A program made the position numbers and the translations under genes. Below, piece by piece: positions 16,971 through 24,607 of a DNA stretch of 64,000 nucleotides; position 1 is the first letter of the stretch; every line of letters starts with the position of its first letter. The notes below the pieces were generated by a model. It was not told the DNA's origin and searched no databases. It saw only the letters and a program-made list of their open reading frames with translations. Origin of the DNA: Inquilinus sp052078665 (GTDB taxonomy: Bacteria > Pseudomonadota > Alphaproteobacteria > DSM-16000 > Inquilinaceae); NCBI RefSeq assembly GCF_052078665.1, contig NZ_JBQJIK010000034.1, positions 1 to 64,000 of the forward strand, read 5' to 3'.

Positions 16971-17864
16971 CTAGAGCCGCGCATTCCTCAGATGATCGGC
17001 GAGGAGGTCGATGAACAGCCTGGTTTTCGCCGGCATCAGCTTGCTGCCCGGCCACACCACCTGAATCGGCACCGGCGGCGGCTCGTGGTCGACGAGAATG
17101 AGCTCGACCTGCCCTTCGTCGACGAGCTGGCGAATCTGCCACAGCGGCGTGAAGCCGATCCCCATTCCGGCGGTGACGCCGGCATACATCGAAGCGCCGT
17201 GGTCGGCTCGAAACCGGCCCGTCACCTGCACGGTCCTGACCGTGTCTCCGTCCTTGTACGGCCAGCGGCTGTCGTTCGGCCCAACGGTCCGCACGACGCA
17301 TTGATGCCGCGGCAGGGCGGTCGGATGATCGGGCCGGCCGTTCCTCGCGAAATACGAGGGCGCGCCGAAGAAGACGCGGCGGAGTTCGCCGAGGCGTCTG
17401 GCTTTCAGCTCTGTATCCCGCAGCTCTCCGATTCTGACAGCCAGATCGAGCTGCTCCTCGATCAGGTCGACGAAGGTGTCGGACAGCTTCAGGTCGAGTT
17501 CGACCAGCGGGTGCCGCGCAACGAAGTCCGCCGCCACGGGCACGATATAGGCGGGGGCGAAGAACACCGGTGCGCCGATGCGCAGCAGGCCCGCGGGCTC
17601 GATCCGGCGATTGCCGGCTTGAAGCGTCGCCTCGTTGATTTCCGATACTGCCGGTTTCGCGCGGCTATAGAACTCGAGTCCGGCTTCCGTCGGATTCAGT
17701 TGCCGCGTGGTGCGGTGGACGAGTTCGACGCCGATGCTGCGTTCCAGCACGGAGAGCGATCGGCTGACCGACTGAAGCGGACGCCGCAACCGACGAGCGG
17801 CCGCCGTCAGGCTGCCGCTTTCGACGATGGCGATGAAGGTCTCCAGGTCTTGGAGGCGGCCCAT
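16971..17864 (-). CDS. LysR-family transcriptional regulator
   Basis: A 297-residue LysR protein starting MGRLQDLETFIAIVESGSL, with the HTH in TAAARRLRRPLQSVSRSLSV and IGVELVHRTTRQLNPTEAG, and a periplasmic-binding-like effector domain of the CrgA-like type (GLLRIGAPVFFAPAYIVPV). It faces the end of mdtC (convergent) and is divergent from a small DUF4287 gene. Its target could be the DUF4287/DoxX pair, itself or the pump. The start at 17864 is preferred over an 18-residue upstream extension because it matches the family N-terminus. Confidence 0.85.
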   Translation of the reverse strand: MGRLQDLETFIAIVESGSLTAAARRLRRPLQSVSRSLSVLERSIGVELVHRTTRQLNPTEAGLEFYSRAKPAVSEINEATLQAGNRRIEPAGLLRIGAPVFFAPAYIVPVAADFVARHPLVELDLKLSDTFVDLIEEQLDLAVRIGELRDTELKARRLGELRRVFFGAPSYFARNGRPDHPTALPRHQCVVRTVGPNDSRWPYKDGDTVRTVQVTGRFRADHGASMYAGVTAGMGIGFTPLWQIRQLVDEGQVELILVDHEPPPVPIQVVWPGSKLMPAKTRLFIDLLADHLRNARL

Positions 17865-17979
17865 CCATTCTCCCGATTTGCTGGAGAGTGTATAGACCAC
17901 ATATCGTATTATCAGCAAACTCGGGATAGCCTACATTGGCACAGTCCGAGGGGTTCCCCGTAAATCAGGAGGGTGATCG

Positions 17980-18207
17980 ATGTCGTTCCAGGCTTATCTC
18001 GACAATATCAGGGCAAAGACCGGCAAGAGCGCCGACGATTTCAAGAAACTCGCGGACCAGAAGGGTTTCACTCAACACGGCAAGTTGAAGGATGGCGTCA
18101 AGGCGGGCGAGATCGTGACGTGGCTCAAGGATGACTTCGAGCTTGGCCACGGTCACGCGATGGCGATCTACGCCGTCCTCAAGGGCTTGGATGCCGGGAA
18201 GACATAG
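17980..18207 (+). CDS. DUF4287 domain small protein
   Basis: A 75-residue soluble protein, essentially one DUF4287 domain: YLDNIRAKTGKSADDFKKLA, a short linker, then GEIVTWLKDDFELGHGHAMA. The family is widespread in bacteria, often as one or two domains, and has no proven function; it is predicted to be all-helical. GGAGG precedes the ATG by about 8 bases. It lies divergent from a LysR gene and 66 bases before a DoxX-like gene, with which it may be transcribed. Confidence 0.85.
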   Translation: MSFQAYLDNIRAKTGKSADDFKKLADQKGFTQHGKLKDGVKAGEIVTWLKDDFELGHGHAMAIYAVLKGLDAGKT

Positions 18208-18273
18208 GGATCTCGATGGAGGCTGCTCGATCGAGCGCCGGCATCAGGCCCGCATCGCCTATGGAGGAGACAC

Positions 18274-18678
18274 ATGACCGCCACGGCCGCAGACACCGCC
18301 CCGAAACGGATGCGTTGGGCGGGCCATGGTCTGAACACGCTCGTGATCCTCTTCCTGCTGATGGATGCGACGATGAAGCTGCTGCGGCTGCCCGTGGTGG
18401 TCGAGACGACCGCGCAGATCGGCTGGCCGGCGGCGAGTGTCGTGCCGCTCGGGATCCTCCTGCTGATCTGCACCGCGCTTTATGCGTTTCCGCGAACGGC
18501 CGTGCTCGGCGCCGTGCTCCTCACGGCCTATCTCGGCGGCGCCGTCGCCACGCATGCGCGCATCGGCAGCCCTCTGTTCAGCCACACGCTGTTCGGCGTC
18601 TATCTGGGCATCGTGCTCTGGGGCGGCCTCTATCTCAGGGACGACCGCCTGCGGCGGCTCATCCCGTACCGTCGCTAG
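18274..18678 (+). CDS. DoxX-like four-helix membrane protein
   Basis: A 134-residue membrane protein with four hydrophobic helices: HGLNTLVILFLLMDATMKLL, SVVPLGILLLICTALYAFP, VLGAVLLTAYLGGAVATHAR and LFGVYLGIVLWGGLYLRD. The size, helix pattern and the YLGGAVATHAR signature agree with the DoxX/DoxD-like superfamily, whose members sit near the quinone pool or in oxidative-stress loci. AGGAG lies before the ATG at 18274. The ending R-L-I-P-Y-R-R is basic and cytoplasmic. No partner for an oxidoreductase complex is next to it. Confidence 0.8.
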   Translation: MTATAADTAPKRMRWAGHGLNTLVILFLLMDATMKLLRLPVVVETTAQIGWPAASVVPLGILLLICTALYAFPRTAVLGAVLLTAYLGGAVATHARIGSPLFSHTLFGVYLGIVLWGGLYLRDDRLRRLIPYRR

Positions 18679-18731
18679 ACTCGTTCACGTCCACCTCATG
18701 ATGGTCCTTCCGTCGATCGCTGGCCTGCGGC

Positions 18732-19715
18732 TCAGCGGCCGGACAGCTTCAGGATATCCTCCGGATACCGGGCCCCCTGGACCTCGATCCCGGAGGCGGC
18801 CTCGTCGATCTCGCGCAGGTCGTCGGCGGTCAGCACGACCGCGACCGAGCCGAGATTCTCTTCCAGCCGATCGAGCTTCCGGGTGCCCGGGATCGGAACG
18901 ATCCAGGGTTTTTGGGCCAGCAGCCAGGCGAGCGCGACCTGCGCCGGCGTCGCCCCCTTGCGGCCGGCGACCGAGCGGAGCAGCTCGACCAGGGCCTGGT
19001 TCGCCTGGCGGGCCTCTGGCTCGAACCGCGGAATGCGGCTGCGCAGATCCGTGCTGTCGAAGGTGGTGGCGTCGTCGATCCTGCCGGTCAGGAACCCCTT
19101 GCCCAGCGGGCTGTAGGGCACCAGGCCGATCCCGAGCTCCTCGATCACCGGGATCACGTCGGCCTCCGGCTCCCGCGTCCACAGCGAGTATTCGCTCTGC
19201 AGCGCGGTGACGGGCTGGACGGCATGCGCCCGGCGGATCGACCGCACGCCGGCTTCGGACAGGCCGAAATGCCGGGCCTTGCCCTCCCAGATCAGCTCCT
19301 TCACCGCCCCGGCGACATCCTCCATCGGCACGTCGGGATCGACCCGGTGCTGATACAGCAGGTCGATGCGATCGGTCCGGAGCCGCCGCAGCATGCCTTC
19401 GACCGCGGCCTTGATGTGGTCGGGGCGGCTGTTCAGGCGGCCGAGGCGTTTGCCGGTTTCCAGGTCGATGTCGTGGCCGAACTTGGTGGCGATCACCACC
19501 CGGTCCCGCACCGGGGCCAGGGCCTCGCCGACGATCTCTTCGTTGGTGAACGGACCATAGGTCTCGGCGGTGTCGAAGAAGGTGACGCCGCGCTCGGCGG
19601 CCGCCCGGATCAGGGTGATCAGGGCCTGCCGGTCCGCGATCGGGCCATAGCCCATGCAGCCCAGTCCCAGCGCCGAGACCTCGAGGCCGGCTTGTCCAAG
19701 CTTGCGCGTCTGCAT
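18732..19715 (-). CDS. Aldo/keto reductase
   Basis: A 327-residue (alpha/beta)8-barrel NADPH-dependent reductase. All four catalytic residues can be seen: Asp and Tyr in VTFFDTAETYGPFTNEEIVG, Lys in VVIATKFGHD, His in IDLLYQHRVDPD. The C-terminal cofactor motif IVPIPGTRKLDRLEEN is also present. The length and the sequence ALGLGCMGYGP place it in the AKR13/YakC-type group that reduces a broad range of aldehydes. It is divergent from a LysR gene over about 90 bases containing an inverted repeat, which makes it the likely target of that regulator, a common pairing. Confidence 0.9.
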   Translation of the reverse strand: MQTRKLGQAGLEVSALGLGCMGYGPIADRQALITLIRAAAERGVTFFDTAETYGPFTNEEIVGEALAPVRDRVVIATKFGHDIDLETGKRLGRLNSRPDHIKAAVEGMLRRLRTDRIDLLYQHRVDPDVPMEDVAGAVKELIWEGKARHFGLSEAGVRSIRRAHAVQPVTALQSEYSLWTREPEADVIPVIEELGIGLVPYSPLGKGFLTGRIDDATTFDSTDLRSRIPRFEPEARQANQALVELLRSVAGRKGATPAQVALAWLLAQKPWIVPIPGTRKLDRLEENLGSVAVVLTADDLREIDEAASGIEVQGARYPEDILKLSGR

Positions 19716-19721
19716 GTCGTC

Positions 19722-19742
19722 CTCCGGTCAGTTGAGCCGGAG
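19722..19742. promoter_or_regulatory. Inverted repeat in the AKR/LysR divergent promoter
   Basis: CTCCGG (19722-19727) and CCGGAG (19737-19742) are perfect 6-base arms with a 9-base spacer. The left arm also covers the ribosome-binding site of the reductase gene, so protein binding or mRNA pairing here could repress it. Confidence 0.35.
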
Positions 19743-19773
19743 TCTAAGGCGTGGCTCGCCAGCGACTAGGCGC

Positions 19774-19779
19774 TATAAT
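19774..19779 (+). promoter_or_regulatory. -10 element for the LysR gene
   Basis: A perfect TATAAT lies 30 bases before the LysR start at 19809. No good -35 hexamer is visible 17 bases upstream, as is usual for activator-dependent or GC-rich promoters. Confidence 0.4.
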
Positions 19780-19808
19780 CCGCAAGGACCCATAAGCAGG
19801 ACCACTGA

Positions 19809-20702
19809 ATGCAGCGCGGCAGCCTGGATGATCTCGTGGCTCTCGTCGCCGTCGCGCGGGAACGGAGCTTCACCAAGGCGGCGGCGCAGCTGGGCGTCTC
19901 GCAATCGGCGCTGAGCCAGACCATCCGCCAGCTCGAGGCCCGGCTTGGCATCCGGCTCCTGACCCGCACCACGCGCAGCGTCGGGCTGACCGAGGCGGGG
20001 GAGCGCCTGCTGCGCACCGTGGCCCCGCGGCTGGAGGAGATCGAGGCCGGGCTGGCCGCGGTCAGCGAGCTGCGGGACAAGCCGGCCGGCACCATCCGGA
20101 TCACCGCCGGCGACCATGCGATCCGGTCGATCCTGTGGCCGAAGCTGGAGAAATTCCTGCCCCGATATCCCGACATCAAGGTCGAGCTCGTCATCGACTA
20201 CGGGCTGACCGACATCGTCGCGGAGCGCTACGACGCCGGCGTGCGCTGGGGCGAGCAGGTGGCCCAGGACATGATCGCGGTACGCATCGGGCCCGATCTC
20301 GGCTTCGCCGTCGTCGGCGCGAAATCCTACTTCGCCAAACGGCCGCCGCCCCGGACGCCGCAGGATTTGGTCGGGCACAGCTGCATCAATCTGCGCCTGC
20401 CGACCCATGGCGGACTCTATGCCTGGGAGTTCGAGCGGGACGGCCGCGAGGTCAGGGTGCGGGTGGAAGGCCAGCTCGTCTTCAACGGCATCTTCCAGAT
20501 CCTCGACGCCGCGCTGGCCGGCTTCGGCCTGGCCCATGTGCCGGAGGACCTGGCGCAGCCTCACCTCGCCCGGGGCCGCCTGCAGCGCGTGCTCGAGGAT
20601 TGGTGCCCGCCCTGGTCGGGCTATCACCTGTACTACCCGAGCCGGCGCCAATCCTCCGCCGCCTTCGCCCTGCTGGTGGACGCCCTGCGCCACCGGGGCT
20701 GA
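19809..20702 (+). CDS. LysR-family transcriptional regulator
   Basis: A 297-residue LysR protein: MQRGSLDDLVALVAVARERS, HTH in TKAAAQLGVSQSALSQTIRQ, LLTRTTRSVGLTEAG after it, and an effector domain with RITAGDHAIRSILWPKL. The group commonly adjoins aldo/keto or short-chain reductases and regulates them; here the reductase is divergent. The ATG at 19809 has only a weak AAGCAGGACC ribosome site. A remnant of an RND pump begins directly after the stop. Confidence 0.88.
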   Translation: MQRGSLDDLVALVAVARERSFTKAAAQLGVSQSALSQTIRQLEARLGIRLLTRTTRSVGLTEAGERLLRTVAPRLEEIEAGLAAVSELRDKPAGTIRITAGDHAIRSILWPKLEKFLPRYPDIKVELVIDYGLTDIVAERYDAGVRWGEQVAQDMIAVRIGPDLGFAVVGAKSYFAKRPPPRTPQDLVGHSCINLRLPTHGGLYAWEFERDGREVRVRVEGQLVFNGIFQILDAALAGFGLAHVPEDLAQPHLARGRLQRVLEDWCPPWSGYHLYYPSRRQSSAAFALLVDALRHRG

Positions 20703-20704
20703 CA

Positions 20705-20902
20705 CCGAAGGCCGTGGTGGGCTTCGGCAGCGGGGTGCGCCGGCCGCTGGGCGTCGCCATCGTCGGCGGGCTGATTGTCAGCCAGGTGCTGACCCTCTGG
20801 ACCACCTCGGTGCTGTACCTGGTGCTCAAGCGCTTCCGGCGCTGGGCGCGGGGTCGGTGGGCCCGGGCCTGGCGGGACCTTGCACCGGGGGCGGCGGAGT
20901 AG
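20705..20902 (+). pseudogene. C-terminal remnant of an RND pump gene (MdtC-like)
   Basis: The frame from about 20708 reads VVGFGSGVRRPLGVAIVGG, then LIVSQVLTLWTTSVLYLVLK and a tail ending APGAAE. It matches the last about 65 residues of the MdtC-like protein ending at 16942, including the same GAAE terminus. No start codon or upstream pump sequence remains: the fragment abuts the LysR stop. Nucleotides diverge at many sites, so the copy is old or came from a paralog. It marks a past duplication or deletion between the two loci. Confidence 0.8.
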
Positions 20903-21118
20903 AGGGCGGGACGGCCGGCCGCACTCGACCCGAAGCCGAAGTTCGACACCGTACAGCCGAACGGGCGTCGTCCTGATTGCGGCAGTGTGCGCATTCCGGC
21001 AGTGCCGCCGGCGGTCGGCCGATCATATAGCCCGTGCGTCAGAATTTATTTACAGAATATCTGCGGAAAATTATAATTATGGAAAATCATTTGGCGAGCA
21101 CGCCTGTGGATGGCCGCG
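20903..21118. other. Non-coding spacer with an AT-rich block
   Basis: The spacer between the pump remnant and the AbiE-like island contains an AT-rich block at about 21030-21105, in sharp contrast to its surroundings. No gene, repeat or tRNA-like end is seen. It is probably the edge of the transferred island. Confidence 0.4.
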
Positions 21119-21991
21119 CTATTTCATCTTCGATTCGAGGTTCAGCGCCTTTGCCCAGGCGCTTACCTGCCCCAGCGCATCTTGCTCCCACTGGTCTGGC
21201 GTCCGACCATCCAGAATTCCGGCGTCTTCCGCAAACCTACGAACCCAAGCCGGTCCTACGCCATCTTGTCGTTCAAACTTTTCGGCGATGTGTTTGAAGC
21301 CTTTGACGGCTTCAGGACTCTCCAGGATTTGCCTGCATTGGGTCGCCAATGCCACGGGACCGCCCGGATAATTTCGGATGCAATAGTAGACGTCGTATGC
21401 GTCCTTCGTCTTCATGCGATTTTTTAGCGCGAATCCCTTCATCGCGAGCAAAGCAGGGATAGATGCTACAGCCAGTTCGACGCGATTGTGCTCGCCTTGA
21501 GGCATCCGGCCCTCGATCTTGATTGTCTCAAACCAACGAAGCGCAAGCGCGGCACCATCTGCCTTCTGAACGGCGAAATTCCCGACGAGTGGCGGGTCAT
21601 TCTTTTCGATCTTGGCATCGCGCGGCATTAAGAAATCAACCACAATACGGATTGGCGGTCCTTCTTCGACAGGCACCGCTCGAACCATCTGAAACTTCTT
21701 CAGGTCATCGCTCTGTTGATAATCGTGTCGTTTCAGCTCATCGACAAGCATGGCGTACTCGCCACCTGCGAGAGCAACTGGATCAAGGCTGAGGTCGACA
21801 TCGAACGAGCCGATGTGGCGCATGTCTTCGTTGTCGAGCAGGAGCCAAGGAACAGTGCCGCCGATGACAACAAACTTTCCATGATAGCTGCCAAGAATCT
21901 GGCCGATTTCCAAGAGGACCGCCCTGACCGCCGCCGTGGTGCGATCGTCGTAGTCTGCCGGTTTCGGGTCCGTGTTTATTCGTTCCGCCAT
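21119..21991 (-). CDS. AbiEii-like nucleotidyltransferase (toxin candidate)
   Basis: A 290-residue protein with the polymerase-beta-type nucleotidyltransferase signature: VVIGGTVPWLLL followed by the metal-binding pair in SFDVDLSLD and a third acidic residue in IRIVVDFLMP. These features and the partner gene agree with type IV AbiE systems, whose toxin AbiEii transfers nucleotides (GTP-dependent in the studied case) and stops growth during phage infection. The ATG at 21991 has GGGAG 8 bases upstream and overlaps the previous stop by 16 bases, so the pair is coupled. Codon use and GC are lower than in neighbours, suggesting transfer. Confidence 0.75.
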   Translation of the reverse strand: MAERINTDPKPADYDDRTTAAVRAVLLEIGQILGSYHGKFVVIGGTVPWLLLDNEDMRHIGSFDVDLSLDPVALAGGEYAMLVDELKRHDYQQSDDLKKFQMVRAVPVEEGPPIRIVVDFLMPRDAKIEKNDPPLVGNFAVQKADGAALALRWFETIKIEGRMPQGEHNRVELAVASIPALLAMKGFALKNRMKTKDAYDVYYCIRNYPGGPVALATQCRQILESPEAVKGFKHIAEKFERQDGVGPAWVRRFAEDAGILDGRTPDQWEQDALGQVSAWAKALNLESKMK

Positions 21992-23061
21992 TGCAGGCAC
22001 TCCCGACGAAGATGCTCAGCAGCTTCCTGTCCTCGATCACCTGCAATCGCGAGGTCAAGATAGGTCTGGACGGGACTGGTCACACGAATGCCGCGAGCTG
22101 GCTCCACCGCATCAAGGAGAGGGCCATCGTCGTCGACCACGGTAACGACGACATTCGCTCCCTTCGCTACGTCATCGAGATCCAACTCGTCTTGCAGCCG
22201 CGCCAGGCCATTGGCATTGGCGTGGAAGAAGCGCGTTTCATTGCGGACATACGGTGCTAGCCACTTCGCCGCGGAGAATGATGAGAGCGCCGCTCCTCTC
22301 CTATTGCCGTCTCGCAGGAAGAACTCTCGCAGAGCTACTTCTAACTCTTTGCCGTGCATTATGGTGTAATAGGTGAACGCGTGTCCTGGCGGCCCATCAT
22401 AGTTGTCTCTCCAGGTATCTAGGAGAGAATCGGGGTCCGTGAGCCGGAATCCGTCATTACCCGCTTCCACCCAGCCGCGGGCCAACAATGCTTCTTTCAC
22501 GTTATGGGCTTGTCCTAGACTGACTTGTGCCCTTTCCGACATCTCAGTTAATTTGAGCGTGCGTTGCGGCTCGCTCAGCATGAGCCGGAGGACCCGAGCC
22601 GATTTCGGCCTGAAAAGCGATTTTAGTTCCCGGCGCTCGGCAGCGGGTATCTCCGAACTGCGCCGGTCGATATAGAGACCAGGAAGGACTAGTCGACAAT
22701 TTCCCAGCAGGTCGAAGTAATTGACCTTGTGCTTACGGCATAAGCTGCGGACTTCCTCAGAGAGAAATGGTGCGATGAAGACGGGTGATGCTTTGATATT
22801 CGCGTTTGCGACATAGTCGTGAAGGCGCGAGATTGCTGCGCGCGCGTGGCGAGGTTGACCGTTCGTCTTAACTTCGCACGCTAGCACATGAACCCTGTCC
22901 CCAGAGCGAATCCTCAACAGGAAGTCGATGGCCTCATCCGCGCGTCCTCCACCCGAAAACTTCGGAGGGAATGTCTTTGTCTCGGGGACTTCAGCCAACA
23001 GCCGGCGCAGACCATCTGCGGCGTCATGCTCCAGTTTCACTGGATCAATGGGTTTCAGCAT
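21976..23061 (-). CDS. AbiEi-like antitoxin/regulator with a nuclease-like N-terminal domain
   Basis: A 361-residue protein. Residues 40-80 show a D-x16-E-x-K pattern (D46, E63, K65 in LACEVKTNGQ), as in PD-(D/E)XK nuclease folds. Residues about 150-225 are a winged HTH (SARVLRLMLSEPQRTLKLTE, then SLGQAHNVKEALLARGWVE), and the remainder resembles the C-terminal part of AbiEi-type proteins. AbiEi proteins repress their own promoter and neutralise AbiEii without forming a stable complex. An in-frame start 59 residues upstream exists, but ATG 23061 fits the promoter palindromes better. That ATG sits in the middle of an 18-base perfect palindrome. Low GC relative to the flanks. Confidence 0.65.
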   Translation of the reverse strand: MLKPIDPVKLEHDAADGLRRLLAEVPETKTFPPKFSGGGRADEAIDFLLRIRSGDRVHVLACEVKTNGQPRHARAAISRLHDYVANANIKASPVFIAPFLSEEVRSLCRKHKVNYFDLLGNCRLVLPGLYIDRRSSEIPAAERRELKSLFRPKSARVLRLMLSEPQRTLKLTEMSERAQVSLGQAHNVKEALLARGWVEAGNDGFRLTDPDSLLDTWRDNYDGPPGHAFTYYTIMHGKELEVALREFFLRDGNRRGAALSSFSAAKWLAPYVRNETRFFHANANGLARLQDELDLDDVAKGANVVVTVVDDDGPLLDAVEPARGIRVTSPVQTYLDLAIAGDRGQEAAEHLRRECLQWRNE

Positions 23062-23070
23062 ATGCTGAAA
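23053..23070. promoter_or_regulatory. Perfect 18-bp palindrome across the AbiEi-like start codon
   Basis: TTTCAGCATATGCTGAAA reads the same on both strands, and the ATG of the minus-strand gene (23059-23061) sits at its centre. It can be an operator for the AbiEi-like protein or, in mRNA, a hairpin hiding the start codon. Confidence 0.6.
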
Positions 23071-23096
23071 ATAGGCTCTGGCCTGAAAGGCGTCAA

Positions 23097-23127
23097 GGTG
23101 TGTTTCACCATATAGGTGACTTTCACC
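23097..23127. promoter_or_regulatory. Two tandem GGTG-N5-CACC inverted repeats upstream of the AbiE-like pair
   Basis: Copies at 23097-23109 and 23115-23127, 18 bases apart, share GGTGnnTTTCACC; the second extends to GGTGA/TCACC. Paired inverted repeats are the known type of operator for AbiEi autoregulation. Confidence 0.5.
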
Positions 23128-23334
23128 GCGCGCTGAAGGGGCAAATTGAATGAAACTATCGATATAAGCTGGCTTCCGGCGCCGACACCGGCTGGACCCT
23201 GCCTTTAGCTCAATGATGAGCGCGTAGTGGGTCCGCATTCGGCGAATCCAACATCTCGACTGCCTCTATGGCATCCGTCGTGTTGGGTTCGAGTGCCGCG
23301 AGCTCACCCTACGCACTATTCGAGAGGCCCACCA

Positions 23335-24471
23335 TCACGGCAGATCGACGATCTCGACCCAGTTCGCATCGCGGCCCACCGGATACCGCCCCACCGGGGT
23401 CAGGGCGCCGTTCGCCTTGTCGATCCGATAGACCGACAGCCGGTCCGATTTCTCGCCCGACGCGACGAGCCAGGTTCCGCTCGCATCGATCCGGATGCCG
23501 CGCGGCTGCGTCTCGGTGGGATAGTTGCCGACATAGGTCGGCTTCCCGGTGCCGGGGTCGACCGAGAGCAGCGCGATCCGGCTGGTCGTCCGCTCGGTGG
23601 CGTAGAGGAACCGGCCGTCGGGCGTGGCCTGGAGGTCCGCGGCCCAGATCTTCGGACTGTCGTCGGCCGGCGCCCCCGGTGGCGTGCCCGGCACGAGACC
23701 GGCCTCCGCCGGCACCGTGCCGGTGCTGTCGAGCAGGGTCAGGGTTCCCGTCTCCTGGTCGACCGCGAAATGGATGATATTCCCGGACAGCTCGCACAGC
23801 ACGTAGAGATGCTTGTCGTCCGGCGACAGGACCGGGTGGCGCGGGCCGTTGCCGGCCGTGGTCTTCACCACCGGCGGGTCGTTCGGCGTCAGCCGGCCGG
23901 TCGCGGCGTCGAACCGGAACTGGACGATCTGGTCGCTGCCGAGATTGGTCGCGTAGACGAAGCGGTTGGTCCGGTCGGCGCGGATCGCATGGGCGTTCTT
24001 GCCGGTCGGGATCACCTGGCTCGCCTGCGACTTGACCAGCCCGTCCGCATCGATCGGGCTGACCGCGACCTTGTCGCCGCCATAGGAGGCGGTGAACAGG
24101 AAGCGGCCGGTGGCGTCGGTCGACACATAGGCCATGCTGTCGGGCAGCGGCGCGGTCGCCTGTTGCCGCAGCGCGCCGCTGGCGGGATCGATGGCATAGG
24201 TCAGGACCGCGAAAGGCTCCGACCGGACCACGGCGTAGAGATGCCGCTTGTCCGGGCTGACCGTCATCGGCATCACCTTCATCCTGGCCGGGGTCTTGCC
24301 GAGCGACGTCAGCGCGCCGGTCGCCTGGTCCGGGGCGTAGCCGTCGATGTCCCCGTCATCCGCATTGGAGACATAGACGAAGGATTTCGCGGCAGCCGGC
24401 GCCGCGCCGGATGCGGTGAGCGATGACGCCATGACGAACACTCCTGCCAGCAGCCGCAACGTACTGTGCAT
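23335..24471 (-). CDS. Secreted lactonase-family seven-bladed beta-propeller protein
   Basis: A 378-residue protein: a Sec signal peptide (MHSTLRLLAGVFVMASSLTA, cleavage near APAAAKS) then repeated blades with the pattern SPDKRHLYAVVR, SPDDKHLYVLCE and TPDGRFLYATER. This is the PF10282 lactonase/YbhE fold. Cytoplasmic members hydrolyse 6-phosphogluconolactone; exported ones like this have no fixed substrate and may act on sugar lactones or only bind. The start at 24471 is chosen because it gives a clean signal peptide and follows GGGAGGGATC. It is alone, with the cyclase gene 136 bases upstream on the same strand. Confidence 0.85.
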   Translation of the reverse strand: MHSTLRLLAGVFVMASSLTASGAAPAAAKSFVYVSNADDGDIDGYAPDQATGALTSLGKTPARMKVMPMTVSPDKRHLYAVVRSEPFAVLTYAIDPASGALRQQATAPLPDSMAYVSTDATGRFLFTASYGGDKVAVSPIDADGLVKSQASQVIPTGKNAHAIRADRTNRFVYATNLGSDQIVQFRFDAATGRLTPNDPPVVKTTAGNGPRHPVLSPDDKHLYVLCELSGNIIHFAVDQETGTLTLLDSTGTVPAEAGLVPGTPPGAPADDSPKIWAADLQATPDGRFLYATERTTSRIALLSVDPGTGKPTYVGNYPTETQPRGIRIDASGTWLVASGEKSDRLSVYRIDKANGALTPVGRYPVGRDANWVEIVDLP

Positions 24472-24607
24472 GATCCCTCCCCGAGAGGCGACGGGCACCT
24501 CGGTGCCTCTTTCACCCTCGGCAGGGTCTATGGACCCGACCGCGCCGTCCAAGCCGAAGCGGGTATCGATCGATGCGGCCTGCGCATCGATCCGCCACAG
24601 GGCCGGC

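Noticed and set aside
13601..16984. An 1127-residue open frame antisense to mdtC
   Set aside because: Composition (H/Q/R/D-rich) is that of a third-position mirror of a high-GC gene, without family signs.
23275..23310. A TTCGA-containing stretch near the AbiE-like island taken as a tRNA 3' end or attachment site
   Set aside because: The flanking bases do not pair as a T-stem and no cloverleaf can be built.
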